Both the position numbers and the translations under genes were made by a program. Of a DNA stretch of 19,778 nucleotides, positions 1 to 7,457 are shown piece by piece; position 1 is the stretch's first letter; the number at the start of each line of letters is the position of its first letter. This stretch comes from Firmicutes bacterium CAG:646 (GTDB taxonomy: Bacteria > Bacillota > Clostridia > Lachnospirales > Lachnospiraceae). The notes under the pieces are model-generated. The model ran no database searches. It worked only from the letters and a program-made list of their open reading frames with translations, and was not told the origin of the DNA. The stretch covers positions 108,078 through 127,855 of the forward strand of contig HF995414.1 in NCBI GenBank assembly GCA_000432335.1. The letters run 5' to 3'.

Positions 1-134
1 ATCTGTTGAAAAATGGCGGTTATACGGCGGTACAGGTGGCAGACGCTGTGGGATTTTCGGATTATAATAATTTTGGGAGGATGTTCAAACGATACTATGG
101 GTGCACTCCGTTAGAAGCTCGAAAAGGAAAATAA
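1..134 (+). CDS. AraC-family transcriptional regulator, C-terminal fragment
   Basis: The window opens inside this gene; the reading frame starts at base 3 and runs to a TAA at 132-134. The roughly 43 visible residues are the second helix-turn-helix of the AraC/XylS DNA-binding domain: a V-A-x-x-V-G-F-S-D recognition segment, then F-x-R-M-F-K-R-Y-Y-G and T-P, the family's C-terminal signature. The sensing domain lies upstream of the window, so the effector cannot be read. AraC regulators commonly sit next to the sugar genes they control, and the five-gene sugar cluster begins 185 bases downstream in the same direction, so it is the obvious candidate regulator (inference). A terminator separates the two, so they are probably separate transcripts. 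Confidence 0.85.
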   Translation, partial: LLKNGGYTAVQVADAVGFSDYNNFGRMFKRYYGCTPLEARKGK

Positions 135-156
135 AATAGCAGAATCGTATGAGATT

Positions 157-191
157 ACAGCAGAGGAAGACTATCTTTCCTCTGCTGTTTT
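157..191 (+). terminator. Rho-independent terminator after the AraC gene
   Basis: A perfect 12-bp stem (ACAGCAGAGGAA pairing with TTCCTCTGCTGT) encloses an 8-nt loop and is followed by TTTT. It begins 22 bases after the AraC stop codon, so it ends that transcript and isolates the sugar cluster behind it. Confidence 0.85.
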
Positions 192-319
192 CGGTATATT
201 AAAGATGTTGAATGAAAGTTGTGTAAAATAAATAAAAAAATAAAGAAACAAGAAAAAGAAAATAGCAAATTCATAAAAATTTAAAAAAGAAAAGAAAAAA
301 ACAATGGGAGGAATTAAAC
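192..319 (+). promoter_or_regulatory. A-rich leader of the sugar cluster
   Basis: This 128-bp gap must contain the promoter of the sugar cluster, because a terminator lies immediately upstream. Positions 225-305 are almost all A with scattered G and T on the plus strand. TTGAAT at 208-213 is a possible -35 element, but no good -10 sits at the right distance, which fits a promoter needing an activator such as the AraC protein (inference). A ribosome binding site GGGAGG at 306-311 precedes the first ATG by 8 bases. I do not see a clear catabolite-repression site. Confidence 0.4.
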
Positions 320-1291
320 ATGAAACTTGGAGTATTTACAGTGGTTTTAGGAGATTTGTCATTGGATGAAGCCTGTGGCTTTCTGGCAGAAAACGGCGTT
401 CAGATGGTAGAGATCGGGTGCGGAGGATTTCCTGGAAAAGCACATTGCGATGCAGCAGAACTTCTGGCAGATGATGAAAAATGTAAAAAGTTTGCAGATA
501 CCATCAAGAGTCATGGTCTGGAAATCAGCGCACTGAGCAGCCATGGAAATATGGTGCATCCAAACAAAGAAATTGCCAAAAAATTTGATGATGATCTGAC
601 CAATGCTATTTTGCTGGCGGAAAAATTAGGCGTTCCGGTTGTAAATACATTTTCCGGTTGTCCGGGAGGAAGCCCGGAAGATAAAATGCCAAACTGGGTA
701 ACTTGCCCATGGCCGGAAGATTTCTCAGAAATTTTGGAATATCAGTGGAATGAAGTACTGATTCCTTACTGGAAAGAAAAAGTTGCATTTGCAAAAGCAC
801 ATAACGTACATAAGATCGCATTGGAACTTCATCCGGGATTCTGCGTATACAATACGAAAACATTGCTTCGTTTGCGTGAGGCAGTAGGACCGGAAATTGG
901 AGCAAACTTTGATCCGAGTCATCTGATCTGGCAGGGTATGGATCCTGTAACCTGTATCCGCGAACTGGGTAAAGCAGGAGCATTGTTCCATTTCCATGCA
1001 AAAGATACGAAGATCGATCCGGCAAATGCAGCATTGAATGGTGTTCTTGATACCACACATTACGGAAAAGAGATCGAGCGTTCCTGGATTTTCCGTTCTG
1101 TAGGATATGGACATGGAGAAGAGTACTGGAAAGCGATCGCATCTGAACTGCGTCTTGCAGGTTATGATTACGCAATCAGCATTGAGCATGAAGATAGCCT
1201 GATGTCTGGAAGAGAAGGATTGCTTAAGGCAGTAGAATGTCTGAAAAATTGTCTGATCTTTGAGGACAGAGGAAGTATGTACTGGGCATAA
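320..1291 (+). CDS. Sugar phosphate isomerase/epimerase family TIM-barrel protein
   Basis: This 323-aa protein belongs to the AP-endonuclease-2-like TIM-barrel family (PF01261), which holds metal-dependent sugar epimerases and isomerases as well as C-glycoside deglycosidase alpha subunits. The likely metal ligands are visible: E169 in IALELHPG, D198 in FDPSH, H224 in HFHAKD and E289 in SIEHED. The motif FSGCPGGSPE (111-120) is typical of the longer subgroup that is usually paired with a Gfo/Idh/MocA oxidoreductase, as here. It starts the cluster; the next gene begins 20 bases on. The exact substrate is unknown. A keto-sugar or keto-glycoside is the best inference from the dehydrogenase partners. 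It has a cytoplasmic look, with no signal peptide. Confidence 0.85.
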   Translation: MKLGVFTVVLGDLSLDEACGFLAENGVQMVEIGCGGFPGKAHCDAAELLADDEKCKKFADTIKSHGLEISALSSHGNMVHPNKEIAKKFDDDLTNAILLAEKLGVPVVNTFSGCPGGSPEDKMPNWVTCPWPEDFSEILEYQWNEVLIPYWKEKVAFAKAHNVHKIALELHPGFCVYNTKTLLRLREAVGPEIGANFDPSHLIWQGMDPVTCIRELGKAGALFHFHAKDTKIDPANAALNGVLDTTHYGKEIERSWIFRSVGYGHGEEYWKAIASELRLAGYDYAISIEHEDSLMSGREGLLKAVECLKNCLIFEDRGSMYWA

Positions 1292-1311
1292 GAAGTGGGA
1301 GGATAATAGAC

Positions 1312-2361
1312 ATGAAGCATAGACTTGCAATGGTTGGTTTTGGTGGAATGGCGAATTGGCATTATGATCTGATCCAGAGAATTGAAGATCTGGAAGTGGC
1401 AGGAATCTGGGATATCAAAGAGGAACGCCGGGAATATGCGCAGGAAAAAGGAGTTCATGTTTATCAAAGTCTGGAAGACCTTCTGGCAGACGAAACAGTG
1501 GATCTGGTTCTGGCAGCAACGCCAAATGATGTGCATAAGGAAATAGCTGTTCGCGCTATGGAAGCAGGTAAAAATGTGGTTTCTGAAAAACCGGTGACTC
1601 TTTGTTCTGCGGATCTTGCAGTAATGCGGGAAGCATCAGAACGTACTGGAAAATTTTTCACAGTACATCAGAACAGACGGTGGGATGAAGACTTTCTTAC
1701 CGTGAAAAATGTTCTTGCCGAGGGAAAATTGGGAGAGGTCTTTCGTATTGAATCCAGAGTACATGGTTCTCGTGGAATCCCGGGAGACTGGAGACAGGAG
1801 CCGGAACACGGCGGCGGTATGGTACTGGATTGGGGTGTGCATCTTCTGGATCAGGCGCTGCTTCTTTTCCCGGGAGAAAAGCTGGAGACCGTTTATGCTA
1901 CTTTGACAAATGTGACAAATCAGATTTGTGATGATGGATTTACCGCAGATCTTGGATTTGCAAATGGTATTCATGTTCTTGTGGAAGTGGGAACGAGTAA
2001 TTTCATTTCTCTGCCTCGCTGGTATGTGCTGGGTGCAGATGGAACAGCAGTGATTCAGGATTTTGGACGTGACGGTAAAATTGTGTGTGCTACAGGGGTA
2101 AATGAAGGAGATGTGGTTCCGGTTATCACTGCGGCAGGTCTGACAAAGACGATGGCGCCGAGACGAGAAGATACCATTCGTACAGAAGAGATGCCGTGGG
2201 CAGACAGTGATATCCGCGATTTCTATAAAAATGTCATGGCAGTGATCGAGGGCAAAGAGGAACCGAAGATTAAACTGGATGAAGTGGCAAGAGTGATGCG
2301 GCTGATGGAAGCAATCTTTGAATCTGCAAAAACCAGACAGGTTGTAACTTTCGAAGAATAA
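1312..2361 (+). CDS. Gfo/Idh/MocA-family NAD(P)-dependent oxidoreductase
   Basis: A 349-aa sugar dehydrogenase of full family length. An N-terminal Rossmann fold opens with VGFGGMA (8-14). The family EKP motif is at 92-94, where the lysine is catalytic. The C-terminal domain carries DWGVHLLD (173-180), whose His177 is the usual proton-transfer residue. Members oxidise a ring hydroxyl of sugars, inositols or glycosides, often at C3. The start is supported by GGGAGG eleven bases upstream. It is co-transcribed with the isomerase before it and is only a distant paralogue of the second dehydrogenase at 3193-4272. Inference: it oxidises or re-reduces the substrate handled by the neighbouring isomerase. 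The substrate itself cannot be read from the sequence. Confidence 0.88.
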   Translation: MKHRLAMVGFGGMANWHYDLIQRIEDLEVAGIWDIKEERREYAQEKGVHVYQSLEDLLADETVDLVLAATPNDVHKEIAVRAMEAGKNVVSEKPVTLCSADLAVMREASERTGKFFTVHQNRRWDEDFLTVKNVLAEGKLGEVFRIESRVHGSRGIPGDWRQEPEHGGGMVLDWGVHLLDQALLLFPGEKLETVYATLTNVTNQICDDGFTADLGFANGIHVLVEVGTSNFISLPRWYVLGADGTAVIQDFGRDGKIVCATGVNEGDVVPVITAAGLTKTMAPRREDTIRTEEMPWADSDIRDFYKNVMAVIEGKEEPKIKLDEVARVMRLMEAIFESAKTRQVVTFEE

Positions 2362-2388
2362 GAAGAGAAGGAGTCAGGAGGGGTAAGT

Positions 2389-3156
2389 ATGAAACAGATA
2401 CCGATTGCGGTGCAGGTATATTCTGTTCGTCAGGAAGCGGAAGCTGACTTTGCCGGAACGATGAAAAGACTTGCACAGATGGGATATGACGGCGTTGAAC
2501 TGGCTGGACTTTATGGAAAAACAGTGGAAGAGATTGGGACGGTCTTAAAAGAGAATGGACTGACTGCAGTGAGTGCTCATGTGCCAGTGGAAGAATTTGA
2601 GAAGGATCTGGAAGGCACATTGGATACGTATGCAGCGCTGGGATGCAAATGGCTGGCAATTCCGTGGCTTGGGGAAGACCGGAGATTTGGTGCAGAGCGT
2701 TACGAAGAAACTTTAAAATTGATTGGTGAAATTGCAGAGGGCTGCAAAAAACGGGGAATACAGCTTCTGTATCACAATCATGATTTTGAGTTTCAAAAGA
2801 CACCGGAGGGAGTTTATCATCTGGATCAGCTTTATCTGGACGTACCGGCGGATGTGCTGGGAACGGAATTGGATATGTGCTGGGTGACCGTTGGAGGAGC
2901 AGAACCCTGCGGTTATCTGAAAAAATATGCCGGACGCTGCCCTCTCGTTCATATGAAAGATTTCCGCCGGGAGAATGGTGAGGTTGTTCTTGTTTCTCTT
3001 GGTGATGGAGAAGTAGAGGTGCAGGCAATCGCTCAAACTGCTATTGAGGGAGGCGTGGAGTGGTTTGTTATTGAGCAGGACGATCATGTTCACGGCGAGC
3101 CCATGGCAGATATGGAAAAAAGTATTCAGGTTTTGAAAAAATATTTGGAAAAATAA
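2389..3156 (+). CDS. YcjR-like sugar phosphate isomerase/epimerase
   Basis: A compact 255-aa PF01261 TIM barrel. The motif YHNHDFEF (128-135, with Glu134 the probable first metal ligand), ELDMCW (160-165), VHMKD (187-191) and VIEQD (227-231, Glu229) give a complete metal site. This motif set matches the branch containing E. coli YcjR, which epimerises a 3-dehydro-glycoside between two Gfo/Idh/MocA dehydrogenases. The local context is the same, with one dehydrogenase before and one after. That makes keto-glycoside epimerisation a reasonable inference but not a demonstrated function. The start has a ribosome binding site AGGAGGGG about 8 bases upstream. No signal peptide or membrane segment is visible. 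Confidence 0.85.
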   Translation: MKQIPIAVQVYSVRQEAEADFAGTMKRLAQMGYDGVELAGLYGKTVEEIGTVLKENGLTAVSAHVPVEEFEKDLEGTLDTYAALGCKWLAIPWLGEDRRFGAERYEETLKLIGEIAEGCKKRGIQLLYHNHDFEFQKTPEGVYHLDQLYLDVPADVLGTELDMCWVTVGGAEPCGYLKKYAGRCPLVHMKDFRRENGEVVLVSLGDGEVEVQAIAQTAIEGGVEWFVIEQDDHVHGEPMADMEKSIQVLKKYLEK

Positions 3157-3192
3157 AAAATAGAAAGTAATTAGCGTATGGAGGAAAGTACT

Positions 3193-4272
3193 ATGGCAAA
3201 GAAATTAAGAGCTGGAGTTGTAGGATGCGGCGGTATTGCAAATGGAAAACATCTGCCCGCAATCAAACAGAACGGAAATTTTGAACTGGTAGCATTTTGC
3301 GATCTGATCGTAGAGAGAGCAGAAAAAGCAAAAGAAGAATATGGTACAGAAGATGCTCGGGTTTATACAGATTATACAGAGCTTGTGAAAGAAGATCTGG
3401 ATGTGGTTTATGTTCTGACACCAAACAATGCGCATGCCCCAGTAAGTATTGCGGCAATGGAAGCAGGAAAACATGTAATGTGTGAAAAACCGATGGCAAA
3501 AACTTATGCAGAGGCAAAAGAAATGCTGGAAACTGCAAAGAAAACAGGAAAAATCCTGACAATCGGTTACCAGAACCGTTACCGCGGAGATTCTCAGTAT
3601 CTGAAGAAAGCCTGTGCAAATGGAGATCTGGGCGAGATTTATTTTGCAAAAGCACATGCACTGCGCAGACGTGCAGTTCCTACCTGGGGCGTATTTCTGG
3701 ATGCTGAAAAACAGGGCGGCGGTCCTCTGATCGATATCGGAACACATGCTCTTGACCTGACACTTTGGATGATGGATAACTATGAGCCGGAAAGCGTAAC
3801 GGGTTCTGTATTCCGTAAACTGGCAGATCAGAAAGATACAGGAAATGCATGGGGTGACTGGGATCCGGAAGAATTTACCGTAGAAGATTCCGCTTTCGGT
3901 TTCATTAAGATGAAAAATGGCGCAGTGATCGAGTTGGAAGCTTCCTGGGCATTAAATACACTGGAAGTAGATGAAGCAAAGACAAGCCTTTGCGGTACAA
4001 AAGCTGGCGCTGATATGAAAGACGGACTGCGTATCAATCGTGTTTCTTATGGCAGACAGTGTGTGGAAAAACCAGACCTGAACGCTGGCGGCGTGGCGTT
4101 CTATGACGGCGTAGAGGAAAAAGAGGCCGATGTGGAACAGCGCGTATTCTACAATGCAGTGGCAAATGGAGAGCCTCTGACAGTACTTCCAGAGCAGGCG
4201 ATCGTAGTAACACAGATTCTGGAAGCAATTTACGAATCTGCAAAAACAGGTAAAACAATTTATTTTGATTAA
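3193..4272 (+). CDS. Gfo/Idh/MocA-family oxidoreductase, second copy
   Basis: I chose the ATG at 3193 (359 aa) over the in-frame ATG at 3178 because GGAGGA at 3180-3185 sits 7 bases before 3193 and would lie inside the longer frame. The Rossmann motif VVGCGGIA (9-16), EKP (98-100) and DIGTHALD (181-188, His185) are all intact. The RRRAVPTWG stretch (158-166) is seen in the glycoside-3-dehydrogenase-like branch that includes the puerarin oxidoreductase DgpA (recognition from memory). It probably interconverts a glycoside and its 3-keto form with NAD(H). It differs strongly from the dehydrogenase at 1312-2361, so the two likely act on different sugars or on opposite ends of an epimerisation. 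Confidence 0.88.
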   Translation: MAKKLRAGVVGCGGIANGKHLPAIKQNGNFELVAFCDLIVERAEKAKEEYGTEDARVYTDYTELVKEDLDVVYVLTPNNAHAPVSIAAMEAGKHVMCEKPMAKTYAEAKEMLETAKKTGKILTIGYQNRYRGDSQYLKKACANGDLGEIYFAKAHALRRRAVPTWGVFLDAEKQGGGPLIDIGTHALDLTLWMMDNYEPESVTGSVFRKLADQKDTGNAWGDWDPEEFTVEDSAFGFIKMKNGAVIELEASWALNTLEVDEAKTSLCGTKAGADMKDGLRINRVSYGRQCVEKPDLNAGGVAFYDGVEEKEADVEQRVFYNAVANGEPLTVLPEQAIVVTQILEAIYESAKTGKTIYFD

Positions 4273-4369
4273 AAAGTGTTTTTGAGGTTGTCACGTTAAG
4301 ATTATATCCAAAATGTATAAATATTTCTGGGTAATAATTCCGGTGACAATTTCAGAAATGGAGGGTAAG

Positions 4370-5146
4370 ATGGAACTTGGTATGATTAACTGGATCCGGG
4401 AAGAGGATTTTGCAAAGGTTCATGAAAAGGGACTCTCTTTTGTAGAATTGGATGTGAATGACCGGGCGCAGGAGTTTCTGGATAATCTGGAACGGACAGC
4501 AGAATACAGCCGTCGTTATCAGGTGCCGGTAGGCGCAGTGGGACGCTGGGGCAGTGACAGAATCAATGAAAACGGTATCCGTCAGGAAGAACTGGAACTG
4601 GAATACCGTCTGATTGATGCGACTGCATATCTGGGCTGCGATGTTTATATTACAGGATGCAATTATGTGGACAGTCTTTCCTATTATGAAAACTGTACCC
4701 ATGCTATTGCTTATTTTGAAAAATTGATCGCTCATGGAAAAGAAAAGGGTGTGAAAATCGCTACTTACAACTGTCGTTGGAATAATTTTGTATGCACACC
4801 GACAGAATTTAAAATTATCCATGGCTATCTGAAAGACCTGTATATCAAATATGATACTTCTCACTGTATCTATGCAGGGGGAGATTATATGCAGGAGACA
4901 AGAGACTGGGGCAAACGGTTTGCTCATGTACATTTGAAAGGCGCTCTCGTGATCGATGGAGAACGCTATGACGATCCGCCGGCTGGTCTGGATCAGACGA
5001 ATTGGGGAGCATTTCTGGCAGTCCTGCATGCGCAGGGATATAAGGGACGTCTGAGTATCGAACCACATTCTGCAAATTGGCAGGGAGAACTGGGAGAGAA
5101 AGGATTGGATTATACCATTCGGTACTTCCGGGCGCTGGAATTGTAA
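4370..5146 (+). CDS. Sugar isomerase/epimerase-like TIM barrel with an altered metal site
   Basis: The ATG at 4370 (258 aa) follows GGAGGG at 4360-4365 by 4 bases. An upstream in-frame ATG at 4313 would add 19 residues and has no ribosome binding site. Three expected ligand motifs of the PF01261 family are present: YDTSH (161-165), HVHLKG (186-191) and SIEPHS (229-234, Glu231). The first ligand motif is changed. Where its neighbours have E-x-H or YHNHDFEF, this protein reads TYNCRWNNF (132-140), so no glutamate is available. It may use Asn138, bind metal with three ligands, or have lost isomerase chemistry. It ends the cluster, after a 97-bp gap. Its role is unknown; an isomerase or eliminating subunit is possible. 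Confidence 0.78.
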   Translation: MELGMINWIREEDFAKVHEKGLSFVELDVNDRAQEFLDNLERTAEYSRRYQVPVGAVGRWGSDRINENGIRQEELELEYRLIDATAYLGCDVYITGCNYVDSLSYYENCTHAIAYFEKLIAHGKEKGVKIATYNCRWNNFVCTPTEFKIIHGYLKDLYIKYDTSHCIYAGGDYMQETRDWGKRFAHVHLKGALVIDGERYDDPPAGLDQTNWGAFLAVLHAQGYKGRLSIEPHSANWQGELGEKGLDYTIRYFRALEL

Positions 5147-5190
5147 GGAAAGAGCAGTTAGTTTCTAAATAGTTATTTTATAAGTTACAG

Positions 5191-5225
5191 AAAAGCAGTT
5201 AATCTTAGGATTGACTGCTTTTTTG
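5191..5225. terminator. Bidirectional terminator between sugar cluster and histidine kinase
   Basis: AAGCAGTTAATC at 5193-5204 pairs with GATTGACTGCTT at 5209-5220, a 12-bp stem with one T-G wobble and a TTAG loop. A-T pairs extend the base, and TTTT follows on the plus strand. Read on the minus strand it also ends in TTTT, so it can close both the sugar operon and the convergent response regulator/kinase operon. Confidence 0.85.
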
Positions 5226-5231
5226 TAACCA

Positions 5232-5297
5232 GAAATAAATTTATCTTTGATAAACATGTGGCGTTTTGGGGAATGTTGGGAACGAAAAATTTATTTC
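5232..5297. repeat. 11-bp perfect inverted repeat at the cassette's left edge
   Basis: GAAATAAATTT at 5232-5242 is matched by its reverse complement AAATTTATTTC at 5287-5297, with 44 bases between. The right arm covers the stop codon of the histidine kinase. It may be a second weak hairpin or simply AT-rich chance. I found no copy at the other end of the cassette. Confidence 0.4.
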
Positions 5298-6583
5298 AGA
5301 GGAAATTTGACAGTAAAGGTAGCGCCGCCACCAGCAGTATCATTGATAGTTATTATTCCGTTCAGCATTTGAGTTAATTCTTTGGCGATACTTAGTCCCA
5401 GTCCAAAATTTGATTTGTTCATATGGGACTTGTCGCCACTATAAAAGCGGTCAAAAATATACTGCTTATCTTCATCGGAAATGCCTTGTCCGTGATCTGC
5501 CACAGAAAAAGCAATATTCTTTTCGGTGGCGATTACTTCTATCTCTATCAAAGAATTATTCTTGGAATGTTGAATGGCATTATCCATAAAGGCACACAAG
5601 ATTTGAAACAGTCTGTCTTTGTCAGTAAGCATGGCAGGATAACTTTCTTCGGATAAATGCAGTTTTAGTTCTAAATTCTGCTTCATGCAGACGGGTTCGT
5701 AGGTTTCATATAACGTAATGAGCAAGGTATCTACATTGATTGTGCTTTTATGTAAGGTCCATGTTTTTGCGTCAGAAGAAGCTAAAAGTAACATATCTTT
5801 GACTAAACGGGATAACCGCATACATTCAAAATCTATGGTCTGTACGGCTTGCCTTGCCTGTTCGTTTAAGGAAACATTATCAAGAAGCATATCCGTGTTA
5901 GAAATCATAACAGCAAGTGGAGATTTTAATTCATGGGACGCTGTTGCAACAAAATCTTTTTGGCTTTGCAGTATTCGTTCCGTTGGAGCAAACGACTTTT
6001 TCAGCAGATAACGGGTCAGCACGATAACAACGATACAAGCCAAAAACCAGATAAGAAGATAGATAGGCAATGTCTTTTGTAAAATATCCGTCAAACTGGC
6101 TGTCTGATAAAGAAAGGTTGCATGATACACGGTATTATTTGCTGTCCGAATGGTAGCAGGAATAACAAAATAAGTATCGTGATGTGTTCCTCTTATTTCC
6201 AGAAAACCGCCTTGTGAAGTTGTGTTGCTTTCTGTTTGTGATAATGGCTGTGTGGAAATCTGCTTTTCTACATTATGCAACAGATTATCCGCAGAAGTTG
6301 GAAATGGGAAATCACTCTGATAAATGGTATTCCCTTTTGTATCGCTAATCAAAGAAAAAATATGATAACTTTTTTCGTAGGTTTTGAGTGATTTATCCAT
6401 ATCCGAAGAAGCACTTTCCACTTGATAAATCAGTAAGGTTGTTAGTCTTTGAAACAAGGTGCTTTCGTTGATTTTCTCTGTATGAACTGTGTTCGCAACG
6501 ACAAAGGAAATCACAAGGGTAATAATCAGCATAACAGAACTTGCAAACAGAATATGAAGTTTTCGGTATAAATTATTTAACAT
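5291..6583 (-). CDS. Sensor histidine kinase (VncS/VanS-like)
   Basis: A 430-aa membrane kinase of normal length. Transmembrane helices at about 12-31 and 173-191 flank an extracytoplasmic sensor of about 140 residues. Then come the H-box ASHELKSPL (phospho-acceptor His217), the N-box MDNAIQHS (Asn335), the G1 box VADHGQGIS (362-369), the F-box FDRF (377-380) and the G2 box GLGLS (394-398). All catalytic motifs are intact. Its start overlaps the end of the response regulator gene by 7 bases, so the two are translationally coupled. The large outer loop argues for direct ligand sensing, unlike the loop-less BceS kinases that sense through their transporter. The ligand is unknown; an antimicrobial or peptide signal is a guess from the adjacent exporter. 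Confidence 0.93.
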   Translation of the reverse strand: MLNNLYRKLHILFASSVMLIITLVISFVVANTVHTEKINESTLFQRLTTLLIYQVESASSDMDKSLKTYEKSYHIFSLISDTKGNTIYQSDFPFPTSADNLLHNVEKQISTQPLSQTESNTTSQGGFLEIRGTHHDTYFVIPATIRTANNTVYHATFLYQTASLTDILQKTLPIYLLIWFLACIVVIVLTRYLLKKSFAPTERILQSQKDFVATASHELKSPLAVMISNTDMLLDNVSLNEQARQAVQTIDFECMRLSRLVKDMLLLASSDAKTWTLHKSTINVDTLLITLYETYEPVCMKQNLELKLHLSEESYPAMLTDKDRLFQILCAFMDNAIQHSKNNSLIEIEVIATEKNIAFSVADHGQGISDEDKQYIFDRFYSGDKSHMNKSNFGLGLSIAKELTQMLNGIITINDTAGGGATFTVKFPLK

Positions 6584-7263
6584 GTTTCTTTCTCCAGTTT
6601 GTACCCTGCACCGTAGACCGTTGTTATTTTACATGAACTTTTTAATTCTTTTAGGCGTTTTCGCAGAAAAGAAATGTAACTGTCTACATTGCCAGTTTCT
6701 ACTTCGGAAGAACTGCCCCAGATTTTAAGGATAAGCTGTTCACGGGAAAATAGTGTTTCTGGGTTCTGCATCAATACAAAAGTCAATTCGGTTTCCTTTG
6801 AAGTTAATAAAATAGAATTGACGGGTGTGGATAAGGTTCTGCTGTCTTTATCGAAAGTTAAATCTCCATATTGTAATTTAGACGATAACTGGATATTGGC
6901 AGGTCGCCTTGTCAATGCTCGAACTCTTGCAAGCAATTCTTTGATATGAAACGGCTTTACTAAGTAATCATCAGCACCGCCGTCTAAACCCTCAACCCGA
7001 TTGTCAAGGGTACTCATGGCAGTAATGATAAGGATAGGAATAGATATTCCTTTTCTACGCATAGATTTTATGATTGTCAAACCGTCAATGATCGGTAGCA
7101 TACGGTCTACAATGGCGAGGTCATAAGCATAGTCGGTATTTAAGGCATACAGCATAGCGGTTTCCCCGTCATTGCAACAATCAACCATATAGTTTTCTTT
7201 TTCCAGCGAAATTTTTATATTTTTACATAATTCTAAATCATCTTCCAGAAGAAGTATTTTCAT
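6577..7263 (-). CDS. OmpR/PhoB-family response regulator
   Basis: A 228-aa regulator. The receiver domain has the acidic pocket E7-D8-D9, phospho-acceptor Asp53, Thr81 and Lys103 in LVKPF. The C-terminal winged helix ends with the family pattern VDSYISFLRKRL and a VYGAGYKLE wing. It resembles VncR/VanR-type regulators that partner kinases like its neighbour. It is first in the minus-strand operon, with AAAGGAT as ribosome binding site. Its leader holds an 8-bp dyad, and the divergent promoter region contains tandem half-sites on both strands. It probably activates itself and the lipoprotein-ABC transporter operon (inference). Confidence 0.93.
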   Translation of the reverse strand: MKILLLEDDLELCKNIKISLEKENYMVDCCNDGETAMLYALNTDYAYDLAIVDRMLPIIDGLTIIKSMRRKGISIPILIITAMSTLDNRVEGLDGGADDYLVKPFHIKELLARVRALTRRPANIQLSSKLQYGDLTFDKDSRTLSTPVNSILLTSKETELTFVLMQNPETLFSREQLILKIWGSSSEVETGNVDSYISFLRKRLKELKSSCKITTVYGAGYKLEKETC

Positions 7264-7290
7264 AATGTATCAATCCTTTTCTATATATCA

Positions 7291-7313
7291 TCTTGGACAT
7301 TAGTAGTCCAAGA
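7291..7313. repeat. 8-bp dyad in the response regulator leader
   Basis: TCTTGGAC at 7291-7298 and GTCCAAGA at 7306-7313 form a perfect inverted repeat with a 7-nt spacer. It lies downstream of the putative minus-strand -10 and so in the regulator's 5' untranslated leader. It could be an RNA hairpin or an operator. There is no T run after it on the minus strand to make it a terminator. Confidence 0.55.
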
Positions 7314-7320
7314 AGTTTGA

Positions 7321-7354
7321 ATTATAGACAGTATAACAGAAAAGTCTGTAAAAA
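7321..7354 (-). promoter_or_regulatory. Putative promoter and regulator site for the two-component operon
   Basis: On the minus strand TTTTTA (7354-7349) is followed one 11-base period later by TTTTCT (7343-7338), then TATAAT at 7326-7321. There is no good -35 hexamer at normal spacing, as expected for an activated promoter where the half-sites take the -35 position. The arrangement mirrors the plus-strand site at 7386-7422. Confidence 0.45.
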
Positions 7355-7385
7355 TCCTCTAAAAAATGATGATGATTTTCTTACT

Positions 7386-7422
7386 TTTTTACAGGATTTT
7401 TAGAATGGTTTGCTTTTACAAT
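7386..7422 (+). promoter_or_regulatory. Putative response-regulator direct repeat and promoter for the ABC operon
   Basis: TTTTTA occurs at 7386-7391 and again at 7397-7402, exactly 11 bases apart, the helical period of tandem OmpR-family half-sites. TACAAT at 7417-7422 is a plausible -10, twenty bases after the second half-site. No -35 consensus is present. Known OmpR-family activators bind such repeats over the -35 region; that this regulator does so here is inference. Confidence 0.5.
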
Positions 7423-7457
7423 AGGGGCATATCGAACAAGAAAGGTGGAATACAAAA

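Noticed and set aside
606..1330. Long minus-strand open frames opposite the first sugar gene
   Set aside because: They are antisense to a clearly recognisable enzyme, lack ribosome binding sites and have low-complexity Cys/His/Phe/Ser-rich translations typical of shadow frames.
2270..3093. 252-aa minus-strand frame opposite the third sugar gene
   Set aside because: Proline/histidine/leucine-rich shadow translation with no domain; the plus strand encodes a complete YcjR-like protein.
3178..3192. Upstream ATG for the second dehydrogenase
   Set aside because: The ribosome binding site GGAGGA lies within this extension and points to the ATG at 3193.
4288..4349. TTGTCAC and GTGACAA inverted pair before the fifth sugar gene
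   Set aside because: Arms of only 7 bp are 48 bases apart and no promoter elements with proper spacing accompany them, so I could not support an operator or an internal promoter.
4352..5068. 238-aa minus-strand open frame opposite the fifth sugar gene
   Set aside because: It mirrors a real PF01261 gene, has no recognisable motif and no start signal.
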